In this document: positions 9,689 through 20,241 of the stretch, one piece after another | How the letters are laid out: every line of letters begins with the position of its first letter | Numbering within the stretch: the first letter of the stretch is position 1 | NCBI GenBank assembly: GCA_037179335.1 | Contig: JAKZHN010000015.1 | Span: 806,001 to 870,000 of the forward strand | Length of the DNA stretch: 64,000 nt | Source: Cyclaneusma minus | Lineage: Eukaryota > Ascomycota > Leotiomycetes > Marthamycetales > Marthamycetaceae | Direction of reading: 5' to 3' | The notes under the pieces: model-generated | Told to the model about the DNA's origin: nothing | What the model saw: only the letters and a program-made list of their open reading frames with translations | The model's database searches: none | Position numbers and translations under genes: made by a program

Positions 9689-10469
9689 ATGTCTGATATT
9701 CCATGGTACGAAAGGTATTCGTACGTCTCCGACTCATAGCCAGAAGACGAAAAATCTACTCATGGGTCCGAAATTTCAGAAGATGAGAAGTCGACTCATA
9801 AGTCCGACACATCAGACGACGAAAAGTCCAGCCCCGAACCCGACGGTAAATCCGATGGTGAATCCGATGATGAATCCGAGAGACGCCCAAGCTGGTCCAA
9901 AGATCCCATCCGTCGCAAAATCAATCAAGTAGATGAGAAATATCTCCACGCCCTAGTACGTCAACACCTAGGCGGGTCAGACTCATGAGTGCCGCCTGTG
10001 CCGGTATACCCAAAGTGGCTCTCGACCTCTCAAATTCGCTCTTAAACTCAAGGAAGCAATCCTTCACGAGCTGAAAGAACGTCCGCTTCGAAGTACCATC
10101 ATCATCGGCGGAATCATCTTGATCGTCGTACCCATCGTCGTCAGTGGACCGATGTTGGCTGCTAGTGGATTTGGAGCTGGCGGTGTTGCTGCTGGTAAGT
10201 CCGATAGTTCTCGTTCTGGTTGACCGAATCCAATATGGACCCTGACTAATTCTATACTAGGCTCTATTGCTGCCGGTGCTCAATCTGGTATCGGCAACGT
10301 TGTAGCTGGCAGTGCCTTTGCGATCCTTCAAAGCCCCGGTACTGGCGGAGCGGGGATTTTCATCGTGAACGGTATAGTGAGTGCAGTGAGGGCTGGAGTG
10401 GCGGCCATGGGTGTTTTGCATGGCTTTTGGGAGAAAATGGGGGGAAAGGAGAAGGGGGAGGAACAGTGA
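9689..10469 (+). pseudogene. Ifi-6-16-like gene, array copy 5, broken in exon 1, exon 2 intact
   Basis: The ATG at 9689 opens MSDIPWYERYSYVSDS and is stopped by TAG at codon 17. The same frame continues through acidic DEKSTHxSE-type repeats to KINQVDEKYLHALVRQHLGG and ends at TGA (9986-9988). The membrane part lies in another frame: AILHELKERPLRSTIIIGG, ILIVVPIVVSGPMLAASGFG. A clean phase-1 intron in Gly follows (10195-10260, GTAAGT, branch-like CTGACTAAT, TAG), then exon 2, GSIAAGAQSGIGNVVAGSAF..., ends at TGA 10467-10469. Exon 2 is nearly as conserved as copy 1 while exon 1 has at least one nonsense codon and one or more shifts, suggesting recent loss. Confidence 0.6.
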
Positions 10470-10813
10470 TTTCTGGTGGCTGGAATCTGCGCTGCTTCAG
10501 TTTGTACTCATCTCCTGCTATGAAGCCTGTGTCAGTCCCAAGTGAAGTTTGCTATAACAAAGAGAGGATTGCGGTACACAGCTTACCAGGTTTCGATGTT
10601 GCATGGCACAATCAATTATGTCCTCTTTTCCCCTCGCCTGAAATATCTGATAAGATCTTGCAATTTCATTGGTGACCGAATCTGCGACCGGTCGTCATAT
10701 GCACGTCGATGTCGGCCGGCAACATCAACATCTGCACGAATCCACCAAGAGCCTGAAATTGAACCTTCGGAGAGCCAAGTTCCCAGCGCCGCGATCACTT
10801 CTTCTCATTCGCA
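10470..10813. other. intergenic, promoter of array copy 6
   Basis: No gene seen between the TGA of copy 5 and the ATG of copy 6. Confidence 0.4.
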
Positions 10814-11464
10814 ATGGCAGGGTCATCCTCCAAAAAAGAAAGCTCTCACAACCAGCCCAAATTGCAACCAGCTTCGCCTCCAGCTTCACCTGCAGGCCTC
10901 ATCACTCAGCACAGCCAACAACTCGACCAAAAGAGTCTCCAAGAGCTCGTCTTCCAGCGCTTAGGCAACACTTCCGCTGCAATAATCGTCAAAAATGCGA
11001 TCCCCAGATTATACCAAGCTAGAGACTTCATACAAGCCATCGATCTTGCCAGCCTCGCAAAGACAATCAAGAACAAAATCCTACAAGAGATCCTGGATAG
11101 CCCGATCCGCACTGCGATAATTATCGGCGGGCTCCTCATCTTGCTTGCTCTGGGAATTATCACAGTGCCTCTGCTGAATGCATTTGGGTTTTCTGCTGAG
11201 GGTGTGACTGCTGGTAGGCGTCCGGATCTCGTGTTCGTGACTTTCGATGAATATGGTCCTCATAATTTCGTGGCAGGATCCTTGGCAAGCGGTATCCATG
11301 CTGTGATGGGCAATGTACCGGCTGCCAGTGCTTTCGCAAACTTTCAAAGCGCCGCTGCGGGAGGCACTGGCATTGTGGTCGTGAATAAAATCGCAACTAC
11401 TGCAGGGGCTGTGGCGGTGGTGGCAGAATCAATTCAGAGCTGGGCGAGATCATCGAAGCTGTAG
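10814..11464 (+). CDS. Ifi-6-16/ISG12-like membrane protein with long N-terminal domain, array copy 6 (intact)
   Basis: Exons 10814-11213 and 11277-11464 give 195 residues. Order: Ser/Lys-rich start (MAGSSSKKESSH), a helical region (QQLDQKSLQELVFQRLGN... to KNKILQEILDSPIRT), a membrane segment (AIIIGGLLILLALGIITVPL), then GFSAEGVTAG, the shared phase-1 Gly intron, SLASGIHAVMGNVPAASAFA and a hydrophobic Val/Ala tail ending ARSSKL. The 63-nt intron has no stop and length 3n, so retention would add 21 residues and still give a full protein of 216. The N-terminal helices are related to those of broken copy 5. Family firm; the role of the N-terminal domain is unknown. Confidence 0.75.
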   Translation: MAGSSSKKESSHNQPKLQPASPPASPAGLITQHSQQLDQKSLQELVFQRLGNTSAAIIVKNAIPRLYQARDFIQAIDLASLAKTIKNKILQEILDSPIRTAIIIGGLLILLALGIITVPLLNAFGFSAEGVTAGRRPDLVFVTFDEYGPHNFVAGSLASGIHAVMGNVPAASAFANFQSAAAGGTGIVVVNKIATTAGAVAVVAESIQSWARSSKL

Positions 11465-11569
11465 TGGGAGTACACACTCTCCCGCTGGCAATGGAAAGTC
11501 ATTGCTGAACATGGACAATTGAAAGATAGGTAAAGAGCAGTAACCCACAAAATCATTCACGAGGGAACT

Positions 11570-12240
11570 GACCAGTCCCGGATGTTTCTTTTTCGTCGCG
11601 GGTCTTTTAGGGCATCTGCACGAAGAATCATGGTCTTGATTTGGGCAAAGTCGTCCGCAAGACTGAGCTCCTTGAAGCCAACCGCTTTCAACTCAGTGAT
11701 CCAATCAATTGGAAAGCTTGCCAGACAATGGATAATCCAGTGACTGGGAGTTGTTCAAATACAACAACGCATAAGACTCACTGAAGATCAGGCTGGATTT
11801 CATGGACTGTAGAGAGTCGTCTCCGTCTGCCTCCGGAAGCGTGGCGCTTCTCCCCAAAGACTCCAGTCAGGGAAGATAGCCACATCCGGGTATCCAAGAC
11901 TGCCTTTTTGGTTACTGGTCCCCTACGACACCTCTATGGCGACGAAGCACGACGCGCACTTAAATCCTGATCTGTGACTCCAAAAGGCTGGCCCAGCTCT
12001 TGACACGCGGAAGCGCAATGAGGACCATTCAGAACCTACCGGGACGGTCGGCATGAAAAAGACGGTGAAGTAAACCAGTTTGATGTTGCGCGGCCCTGAC
12101 ACCAGTTCCAAGCCCCAGTGGTGAACAAAAGCGAAGCTATCGGGAGCAATATTCGTCAGAGGTTCCCGATAATGCAGTGTAGGCAGGTCAATAACAGGGT
12201 CAACAGTCCTATCGCTGGAAAGCGAGTGTTGCTGTGCTGC
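11570..12240 (-). pseudogene. decayed minus-strand gene, family not recognised
   Basis: Three protein-like blocks follow one another on the minus strand. About 12240-11940 reads DPVIDLPTLHYREPLTNIAP, HHWGLELVSGPRNIKLVYF. About 11925-11820 reads YPDVAIFPDWSLWGEAPRFR. About 11725-11575 reads FPIDWITELKAVGFKELSLA then KTMILRADALKDPRRKRNI. Stops and frame changes separate them and no start is evident. The order and spacing suggest one former protein of at least 200 residues. I do not recognise the family. Confidence 0.35.
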
Positions 12241-15200
12241 TGGATCTTGTTCTGAGTGACCTTTCTTGATGCATTAAAACATGGTGATATAGAAAGACTG
12301 CATCAAAATCGTACGTTTCTCAACCCCGATATGTTTGGAGTGCTCCGGGGCAACAAGAAAGCGGCAGTAGCATTAGCAGTGGCCACCGTCACAGACCCAA
12401 TAAGTCATGCAATAAGAAGCACAAGCTGGCTTGCCAATAACCATGAACGGGGCCTAGAGACGGGACAGATCTGAGATCAGAGACGGCATATGGGACTTGA
12501 TAAAATCCCATGGTCCAAGAAAGGGCTGAAATGCTTCGATTCCCACGTGGCCAGGCGGCTCGAGCTACCAATCTTGATCGGCAACGGGAGTCAAAGCAGG
12601 CCATCCGCAGCTCCAGTCATGGCGGCAATATCTCCGTAGGTATTCACACAGACTGATTGATCCGGAACACTTTCCTCTGCCTCGGAGGCGCGGCACAATG
12701 CTTTTCGTCGTGCCCTGGAAGTGAACGTATTCGCAGCGTCGTGTGGCAAAATCCCATGGCTTGGAAGCGCCGTGGCGGTAGGACGGAGGGTGAGTGAGGT
12801 GATTGTGGACGCAGAATGGACGGGGTGGTGGAGTCTGAAGCAGACTTAAGTAGAAATGGTGATTACAATGGTCTGAGGATCGCAAAAGTCGACTCATGTT
12901 CGTGTCTGTGGGACGGCGCTGGCCGGGGGCGGGTATTAGGTCAGCAGGATGTCGATCCGGAATGCTCCGAGGTTGAGCGCGGCGTTTTTGCTGGGCGGCG
13001 TGGCTCTGCTGCATCGTGATCTTCACTTTTTTGTATCATTGAAGTGCCGATGCGGGAAGATGTGAAGCTATTGCAGATATGCGGTTCCAGAAGCTCAGCT
13101 TGACGTTTGGATGTTAGCGGGTGTCGACAAGGCGTGGTGGATTTTTTGCTTCGGCTTATCAAAATCCTCGAAATAGGTAACTTTAGCTTTCGCCCTTCGG
13201 ACAAACGTGTGGAGAGGGTGCACTGGCGGTGCACATGAGGAGTGCATATGTATCAGATAGTTGAGAATCAATTCCGTCCTTCGGGACCCGGCTGTTTTAA
13301 GAGACTCTCTTCAAAACGCCCTGACTTTTTAAATTCTCTTGACTTTTGTCTGACATGTTTGACAGCCGCAACGGTCTCAGCCTGACTCCCGGCAGGCCGG
13401 CTCAGGTCTGGGGCTGGATCCTGGTTTTTTTATATACCCTAAATTTGAAATTGGATCGAAGATATTTCTCCCAAGGTACGTATCTCTAACTTGAGAACTG
13501 TCCTTGACCTTTTTATCACCCATAGAATTCGCTATGCCTGCCCGTCTTACTTGTGCTGTAAATTAGTATGTCCTAGCGCGATTCTGATGCCAATTAGAGG
13601 GGTGAGAATTCAAAGACCTCGATTTTCGACACAGCTTATTACTTGATTTAGAATCGGACAGGGGCAGTGTGGAATATCCGACGCCGAATACACGTGCGGT
13701 CCGGCTGGGGAAAGGGGAGAGCTTGGGCCATGGATCTGCAGGCAGCAATGTCAGCCCACACTTGCTTCCGAATACACCATCACCATTCGCTACAGAAGAA
13801 GAGCCTGCACGGAGGTGCATATGAGGTGCGTATGAGCGGCACATCTGAGCCCCTTAGGGCAACTGAAGCCTTCAATCCCGTATGAGAATCCCCACATCTG
13901 AACTGTCGAAGTGTCGGAACGGAAGCTAAGTGTTCCCAGCTTCGCTCTCATTCGTTTGATATTCCAGGCACCCCTCAAGATCCGCACAAGTCGGCTGCAC
14001 TTGCACTTCATCGTCCTTCGAATTTCGACGCTTCGTAGCTCCTGTGCCAAGCAGGCTGTCACCGAATATCTCATGCAGCTGGAAGTTTTCCGAATTTGTT
14101 CTCGACCGCTATCCGTCGACGTGCTCAACCTTCCTCAGAGTTTGACCTTCGCAGAGTTCGACCTTCGAAGCCAAATCTGGCCCTTCTTTGGGTATCATGG
14201 TGGGTTATCATCATCTCAATTTGCTTGATTTTGATAATCAACTTGGCGCCCCTGTCTTTGAAGGCTAGATCACATCCCCCTCCATTCGGTAAAGACTTTC
14301 ACAACCTACGAGCCTAGAGTTGCCGTCCGGACAGTTTCTACCAATAAGCTGGCTGGAATCTTCACGAGAGACGCTTGTCAGAGTCTCATGGACGTTTCAC
14401 GGCAGCTGTCGTGCTCGTGTGGATGGAAAATCCTTGTCTCACAGAAACTGTATCGCTCGATACTTTACTACGCAGTAGTGTCAATGTACAGCTTTTTTCA
14501 GTATCTGCGAACTTAGTTACCTTGGGTAAGTTGATAGAACTAGGGGTACGTACGCACTGTTAGACTCTGCTTTGAGAGTATATACAGTTCGGAAGACCAG
14601 CAAGACAAAACAGATGTGCTGGGTGGGAGTCTACCTTAAGCTCTTGGCTTGCATATTTCCATGTGCCAGCTCCCGCAACCAAGCAAACAGTGACATTCAT
14701 CTGCTCGATCAACCCGATGCTCTACATAAATCCCAGGGTACAAAGGTACATTCCTGGAAGGTCTGGCGGCACTGGCCCCACTCTTTGACGTATTCCGGGG
14801 ATTTTTTGAACCGTGACAACCGTCAACCGCCGCTCCTCCATCTCGCCAGATGCCCTCGGCCTCCTCCGCCCGTACCAGAATGCCGAAAATATCAGCATCA
14901 AAGCAGGGCTCTTTTTATGACTGTATCGTCGAGTTACAGCCTCCGTCCCTGCGCATTTCGTGGGCGAATATGAAACGTGTAATGTCAGATAGTTGGGAGG
15001 AAATAAAGCCTGGCCCCCATGGTGCCTCCACCTGTCCAACTTGTCTTGAAGCTTGGCCCCAGCTCCGAGCTCCCCTGTCATTCCCCACAGCTGCATCACT
15101 ACTCCTAAAGCATACTCGCAGGAGCCCAGATGTCTGTAAACTAGATGTACTTTCTTATATCTACCAAATCCTTCTCCCTTCCTCCGTTATCGTACCACTA

Positions 15201-15458
15201 TCTGTTCATCAACCATCAACAACATTCTATCACCACTTATCCATAACCCCTACTACTTGGCAACCGTCAACCCCATCTTCACTGACGAGCCGCATTTGAT
15301 ATCTATCCGAAGCTACCGAATTACAAACGCCGAGATACCCCATCCACTCGTCCGGCTCTGACCATTTGATATCAGTTCAGAGCTTCGATCCTATCTCAAC
15401 GACTTGGAGACTCTTTCAGTGATATATAACAACAATCAGTCGATGATCTAAGTTGGCA
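12241..15458. other. long non-coding stretch, with leader of the bHLH gene at its end
   Basis: No coding region I can support. Open stretches at 12565-13026, 13563-14128 and 14572-15099 start at GTG/TTG or overlap on both strands without motif. A 15-bp near-repeat (GTTTGACCTTCGCAG, GTTCGACCTTCGAAG) lies at 14141-14171. From about 15130 the sequence becomes CT/CA-rich and AT-poor, as in a fungal 5' leader, so transcription of the bHLH gene probably starts there. Confidence 0.45.
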
Positions 15459-16991
15459 ATGGCTAGTTGTAACGCCGGATACCGCCCCCACTTGGATTAC
15501 TTCTCTAGAGAAATTAAGCAGAATCCTGTAAGCTTTTCCCATCTTCCACCATATTCGATCACCTCGGCTTGATTCTGAGGTTGAATTACAACACTCGTCA
15601 ATCATACATTCCCAGCTTTCTCACTTCATCGACATGCTGTCTCTCTTCGCTCATTGATTCTGATTACTGACCTTGACATGGCAGCGTCTGAATACCCCTC
15701 AACAACAAGCTTACTGGAATCACGAAGACACATCTCCCCTCGACAGCTACAACTCCCAGGACTCATTCAGTCTATCTCCCAAGACCCCAGCATCCTCATA
15801 TCCAGGCTTCAACGGATTCGAAGACCCCATCAAGTTCTCGGCTAGTGATCTAGAGGACCTAGACGCCTGGGCAGACTGGGAAGAGTCTATGTGCACCCGC
15901 CCACTAACCTCAACAATCATCAAGACCGAACCGGAAAGCCCCTCATACAGCATGGCCGAGCTCTACAGTGAAGCCAGTATCCCCAGCAAAAGCCCCAGCA
16001 ACAACATCAACAACATCCCTTTCGACGATTCCTTGAGCAACGAGCCCCTATTTCCAATTTCAACGCCCCAAAGCGCCCTCTCATCCCCTCAGCGGACCTC
16101 AAACAACACTTCCATCAACGCCTCTCCAAGAAACGATCTATACTGCGCCACAATGCCCTGGGAACGGCCTCAGCAGCAACGCCAAATTTCGTATCCCCAA
16201 CAACATCAAAGACAGTGCTCCAGCAGTTCATACACCCCCATTCCCCTCAGCACCGCACAACAACAACGCCTCCGCGCTATCGCCATGCCTCCCAAGTCCT
16301 CCACACTGCACTCTCTCCCACCCTCCCCCGCTTCCATCTCCTCACCCTCTCCACCCCAAGAAGTAATTCCTCAGCAACGAAAACGCAAAACCCGTCCTAC
16401 TGAGGACGACGAAGACGAGGAATTCGAAGAAGAGCAGCAGCAACAGCAACCAAGGAGAAGAAGTTCTTGCAAAGGGCGTGCACAAGCACAAGCGCCGGTG
16501 GTGAAAAAGACGGCACATAATATGATTGAGAAGCGCTATCGCACAAATTTGAACGACAAGATTGCGGCGCTGAGAGATAGTGTGCCCTCGTTGCGGATTA
16601 TGGCAAGGAGGTGTAGTGCAGGTGGAAGAGAGGAGATGGGGGATGAGGATGAGGAGTTATTGGATGGGTTGGAACCGGCACATAAATTGAACAAGGTCTG
16701 TTCTCCCTTCTACTCTTAGATTCAACTGAAATTTCGGAAAAGCATCGGAATTTGGGCTGACAATTCTGAAAATAGGCAACGGTACTGTCCAAAGCAACGG
16801 AATACATCGCTCATTTGGAAAAGAGACTGAAACAAGAGGTTCAGGAGAAGGAAGCGCTGGCGGCGAGGGTGGAGGCGTTTGAGTTGTTGATGTTGGGACA
16901 GGCGGATCAGGCGAGGAGGAGGAGTCAAAGCCCGCGGTCGAGGAATCCGAATAAGATGAGGAGGACGATGGCGGATGCTGATATGGAGTGA
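15459..16991 (+). CDS. SREBP-type bHLH transcription factor without membrane segment
   Basis: Exons 15459-15527, 15685-16695 and 16776-16991 give 431 residues. Exon 1 (MASCNAGYRPHLDYFSREIK) ends at GTAAGC. The acceptor GGCAG at 15684 continues in frame into RLNTPQQQAYWNHED. Residues 60-280 are Ser/Pro/Gln-rich, with an acidic Glu/Gln run near residue 255. The bHLH starts HNMIEKRYRTNLNDKIAALR. The Tyr in EKRYR marks the SREBP class, which binds SRE as well as E-box sites. The loop is long and acidic, and helix 2 (HKLNKATVLSKATEYIAHLE) is completed only by splicing the second intron (donor GTCTGT). A short leucine-rich coiled coil follows and there is no transmembrane pair. It therefore resembles the soluble fungal SREBP-like regulators rather than the membrane-bound sterol sensor. 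Target genes unknown. Confidence 0.85.
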
Positions 16992-18000
16992 ATAATTGTG
17001 CGGCGGGAGTGTCTCTGCACTTGGTGTGCCGGAGTTAATGTCATTCATTTGACGGCGTTTGGAGATGTGTGGACTTGGAAGGTGTTTATGGGAATTCGCG
17101 AGACGACAGATGGTAGCGGCTGAGGCCTGCGCTTGGGTCCCGCGAGGAAGCATTTGCATGGAAGACAAAAGCTTCGTTACAGAGAAGTGAAAGAGCTTGT
17201 CGCTTAATGTTTAGTGCTGTCACGCTGTGGGCTCTTGGTGATTTCTGGGACTTCTCGTGTATACTAACTAAATCTTATCATGTGTTGGACGATCACTCTA
17301 CTCGCTGCGTCAATACCATCATCAAGGCTAAATATCAGACGTGATTGTCTGTTAGTTTTATCAGCATGTCTACAGCTCATTCCGCAACTGACACAGATGT
17401 ATCATGCAGCTTTCGAGTTCCGACATAATTCGCCGTATTCTCGTCTCGAATTACACTTCCCCTCCACCACAAGGATGCCGATGCCTAACCCACTGGGAAT
17501 ACATCATCAAAATTCTGAAAACACCAGGATGCGCCTGTCCGCTTGTCACAAGTGTGTAACGTGGTAACAAAGGCTACTTCGACTGATCAGACTCTTCTGT
17601 TGCTCGAAAAGCTCCGCTCAACTTTCTCATACTTCCACCATTTCTTTTACTACACCTACGAGTGTGGCTTACCATTAATGTCTATGAGATAAACCTCAAA
17701 GCTATGGTGGGACGGAAAAGGCCTGGATATAGGTAGGCTACGGTCATCAAAATATAGGGATACCAACTGATTGCAAGTTGAGGACATTCCAAGAGATCAT
17801 GGGTGTCCCCATAGCCAGGGATATCCCAAATGGCCAGAAATCTTCCAAATAACTCAGAGTACTCTGGGAAGTTCTGCATATAACAGAGGCTTTGTGTGGG
17901 TATACTATTGAATAGCGTGTCTGCCGCCAGCCACCATCTCTTTTGTCAATAACTCGACCCAGATCTCAGACTTTCAGTTTGATAAGAAAGCTGACAGCCT
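16992..18000. other. no supported gene
   Basis: Intergenic. A minus-strand 65-codon stretch from an ATG at 17879 (MQNFPEYSELFGRFLAIWDI) is the only protein-like frame. Too short and isolated to call. Confidence 0.4.
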
Positions 18001-18419
18001 GGGTATAAATATGTCTACCTTACTCACTTTCAGTTCTTTCTCTTCAAGAAGACCACACCGCAAGAAGGAATGCGAGTGACTCCATTCTCTTTGGTACAGT
18101 CTCCCGAAGTGCCTGGGAATGGAAGCGCGTTGGCAATTTCAAAACCAGAGATGAGCCTGTCTCGATATCTACAGGCTACGAAATGGAGCTCTTGCTGGCA
18201 CACATGGACTCAAATGGTGCGTCTGGCAGTCTGCTGCCGACACCTGTTCCTGCTGTCGCGGATTGTCTCTGCCACGCCCCGGGGACTCAGGCGCCAATAG
18301 AGTTTGGAATTTTTCGTGACAGTTACTGCAAGTTCGATCGGCTGACTGGGGATGTAGAACCTGCGATCTCGAAGAGGTGTGGGCTCAAATCAAGTATTGA
18401 GGTGGGTCTTGGGGTGTAG
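18001..18419 (+). other. candidate small gene or remnant behind a TATA box
   Basis: GGTATAAATATG at 18001-18012 is followed by a frame open from 18009 to TAG at 18419. It reads ..WEWKRVGNFKTRDEPVSI.., GYEMELLLAHMDSNGASGSL.., GIFRDSYCKFDRLTGDVEPA... The ATG at 18070 is in another frame and the first in-frame ATG is at 18183. Either a first exon is missed or a small indel has separated start and body. No family recognised, and the opposite strand is also partly open here. Confidence 0.2.
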
Positions 18420-18479
18420 AATCCGTGTCGTTGATGAACGGGCAGGTAGCCATAGTCGATGTAGATTTTGCGCTTGTTT

Positions 18480-18960
18480 GTAAAGAGAAAGGAGTACCTA
18501 GGGAGCGAGCAGCCCCTTTTATACCAAATCCTGTCACTGCCTGTCAAACTGGCTCGAGCAGCCGCTAGAGTGACGTAAGACAGGTACTTCATTCATTGCC
18601 TAGGGGAGGCAAGATCTCACGAGCATTGGCACTGTTGAAAGCAAATGCTAACTATAAGTGCCACCAGGGCGGAGGTGATCCCTCCTAATTATCTCATGTA
18701 CCACCGGATCTCTGCCACAGCACTTCGCAGCTCTACCGGACTCCCCTAAGCACGCCTAAAGCACGCAACATCTCGCCCCTTCGCCCGAAATTCCTGAGAA
18801 GGCATCCCATGTTAAAAATGAAAACTTGAACAAAGCCAAAGCGGACTACCGCCATTTCGGGATATATATAGTGATCCTCTGTCCCCTAAAGAATCTTCAA
18901 GACAAAGAACTTAAAACAGCCCAGTGAACGCTGTACGAAGCGTGACCACGAGTGTGTTCA
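18480..18960. repeat. diverged tandem duplication, unit A
   Basis: Shares with 19300-19680 a minus-strand TATAAAAGG preceded by a similar CAGTGACAGG/CAGTGCTGCGG tract, and on the plus strand CCATTTCGGGATATA and TACGAAGCGTGACCACGAGT blocks in the same order. Identity is patchy, so this is an old duplication of a promoter-like segment. Confidence 0.5.
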
Positions 18961-19299
18961 CGCCAGCCCTGGCATTTGCTCATAGTGATTGGATCCAACC
19001 ACGGAATTCTGAAAGTGAAATACGAGGGAAATTATGAATAGGGGATGAGCTAGTCATATCACGAATGGACTTATTTTTGCTGAGCAATATTTGGACCTCT
19101 TGCTGTCATCTCTCGTCTCTCTCGTCTTTCGGGGACTCTGCTGCTGGCCGAGGCTAGAACTTCCAAGTAACTCCTGCAGCGGCAATGAGGATTCTGTAAG
19201 ACTTCCATGGCGTAAAGTTGATTCCGAAGAACCGATCTCCAGAGATGACAGAGAGCAATAGGTCATAGGAGGCAGGCGTGCGGAGAGACGACTTGTCTC

Positions 19300-19680
19300 C
19301 ATGATGCTTGAAAGAAGAAAGAGGAGCAAGGAGCAAGTAGTCCTTTTATAGATAGAAACCGCAGCACTGGCCATGACTTTCCAGCTAATGACAGCCAACC
19401 ACAGTAACGAAACGACATACCTTACCTGCTTAAGAGCGCCATGCGAGTGTGGCTTGGTACCAAAAAGCAAGGACGCTCTGCTTACATTTTCTCGAACTCC
19501 CCCCCTCCCCTGCCCCCGGAGAAAAGATTGAAGATTCACCGGTCCCAAAGCAGACTAGCGCCATTTCGGGATATACATATAGCGAGCCTTTGTCCTCAAA
19601 ATAACATCCAAGCCAAAGTGCATCTCTGCGGACAACGTACGAAGCGCGACCACGAGTGCGGCTCTCTGCAGACCTGCTCT
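19300..19680. repeat. diverged tandem duplication, unit B
   Basis: Second copy of the segment above: CCTTTTATAG at about 19342, CCATTTCGGGATATACATATA at about 19561 and TACGAAGCGCGACCACGAGT at about 19638. The minus-strand TATA could drive a short transcript starting at the ATG near 19303, but no convincing protein follows. Confidence 0.5.
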
Positions 19681-20241
19681 TACGACGTCTATGTGACAAG
19701 AATGCCAGCCGCATGAACAAGAAGTTCTCGGATTGGAACTGGGGGAAATGTTTAAACGGGGAAATTGGAAATGCACCAGTAAGTACTTTGATAGAGGCTT
19801 GTTGCTGTCGAGAAGGGAGGATGGGTGCTGCTTGGGCACGTTGCTGTCGGGATGTGTGTTGAGTCATTGCTGAGTGATGCTGCTGTTGTAAGGTGCTGCT
19901 GCGAAGGTGTACGAATGATGAGAGCGGAACCTTGGGGGGCTGCAAGGCACGCTCTTGATGGGAGTGGGAGAGGGCGAAACGCACCGGAATGCCATCGCAC
20001 AGCCCTCGGTGCAAAACCCTGGTCAATCAACGGATGTATGGGGAAGAAGAAAGCAGAGCTTGAGTTGATATATATAGGGCGTCCCGTAGTACCATTGCTG
20101 TCTACGAGACGCCGACGTGCACTAATTCAAGATCACGGGGTCGGGTGACAGAAATTGTAGCAGCAAGTAAAGTATGTATAAAAGCGAACTCAGCCGCAGC
20201 CACATATATACAAGAAAGTCACACCCAATCGACCCTTCATC
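19681..20241. other. no supported gene
   Basis: Intergenic, downstream of the xylanase. TATA-like runs occur at about 20069 and 20176 without an associated reading frame. Confidence 0.4.

Noticed and set aside
12565..13026. 153-codon minus-strand frame
   Set aside because: Non-ATG start, His/Pro/Arg-rich without domain. Possibly part of the decayed gene at 11570-12240 but not supportable.
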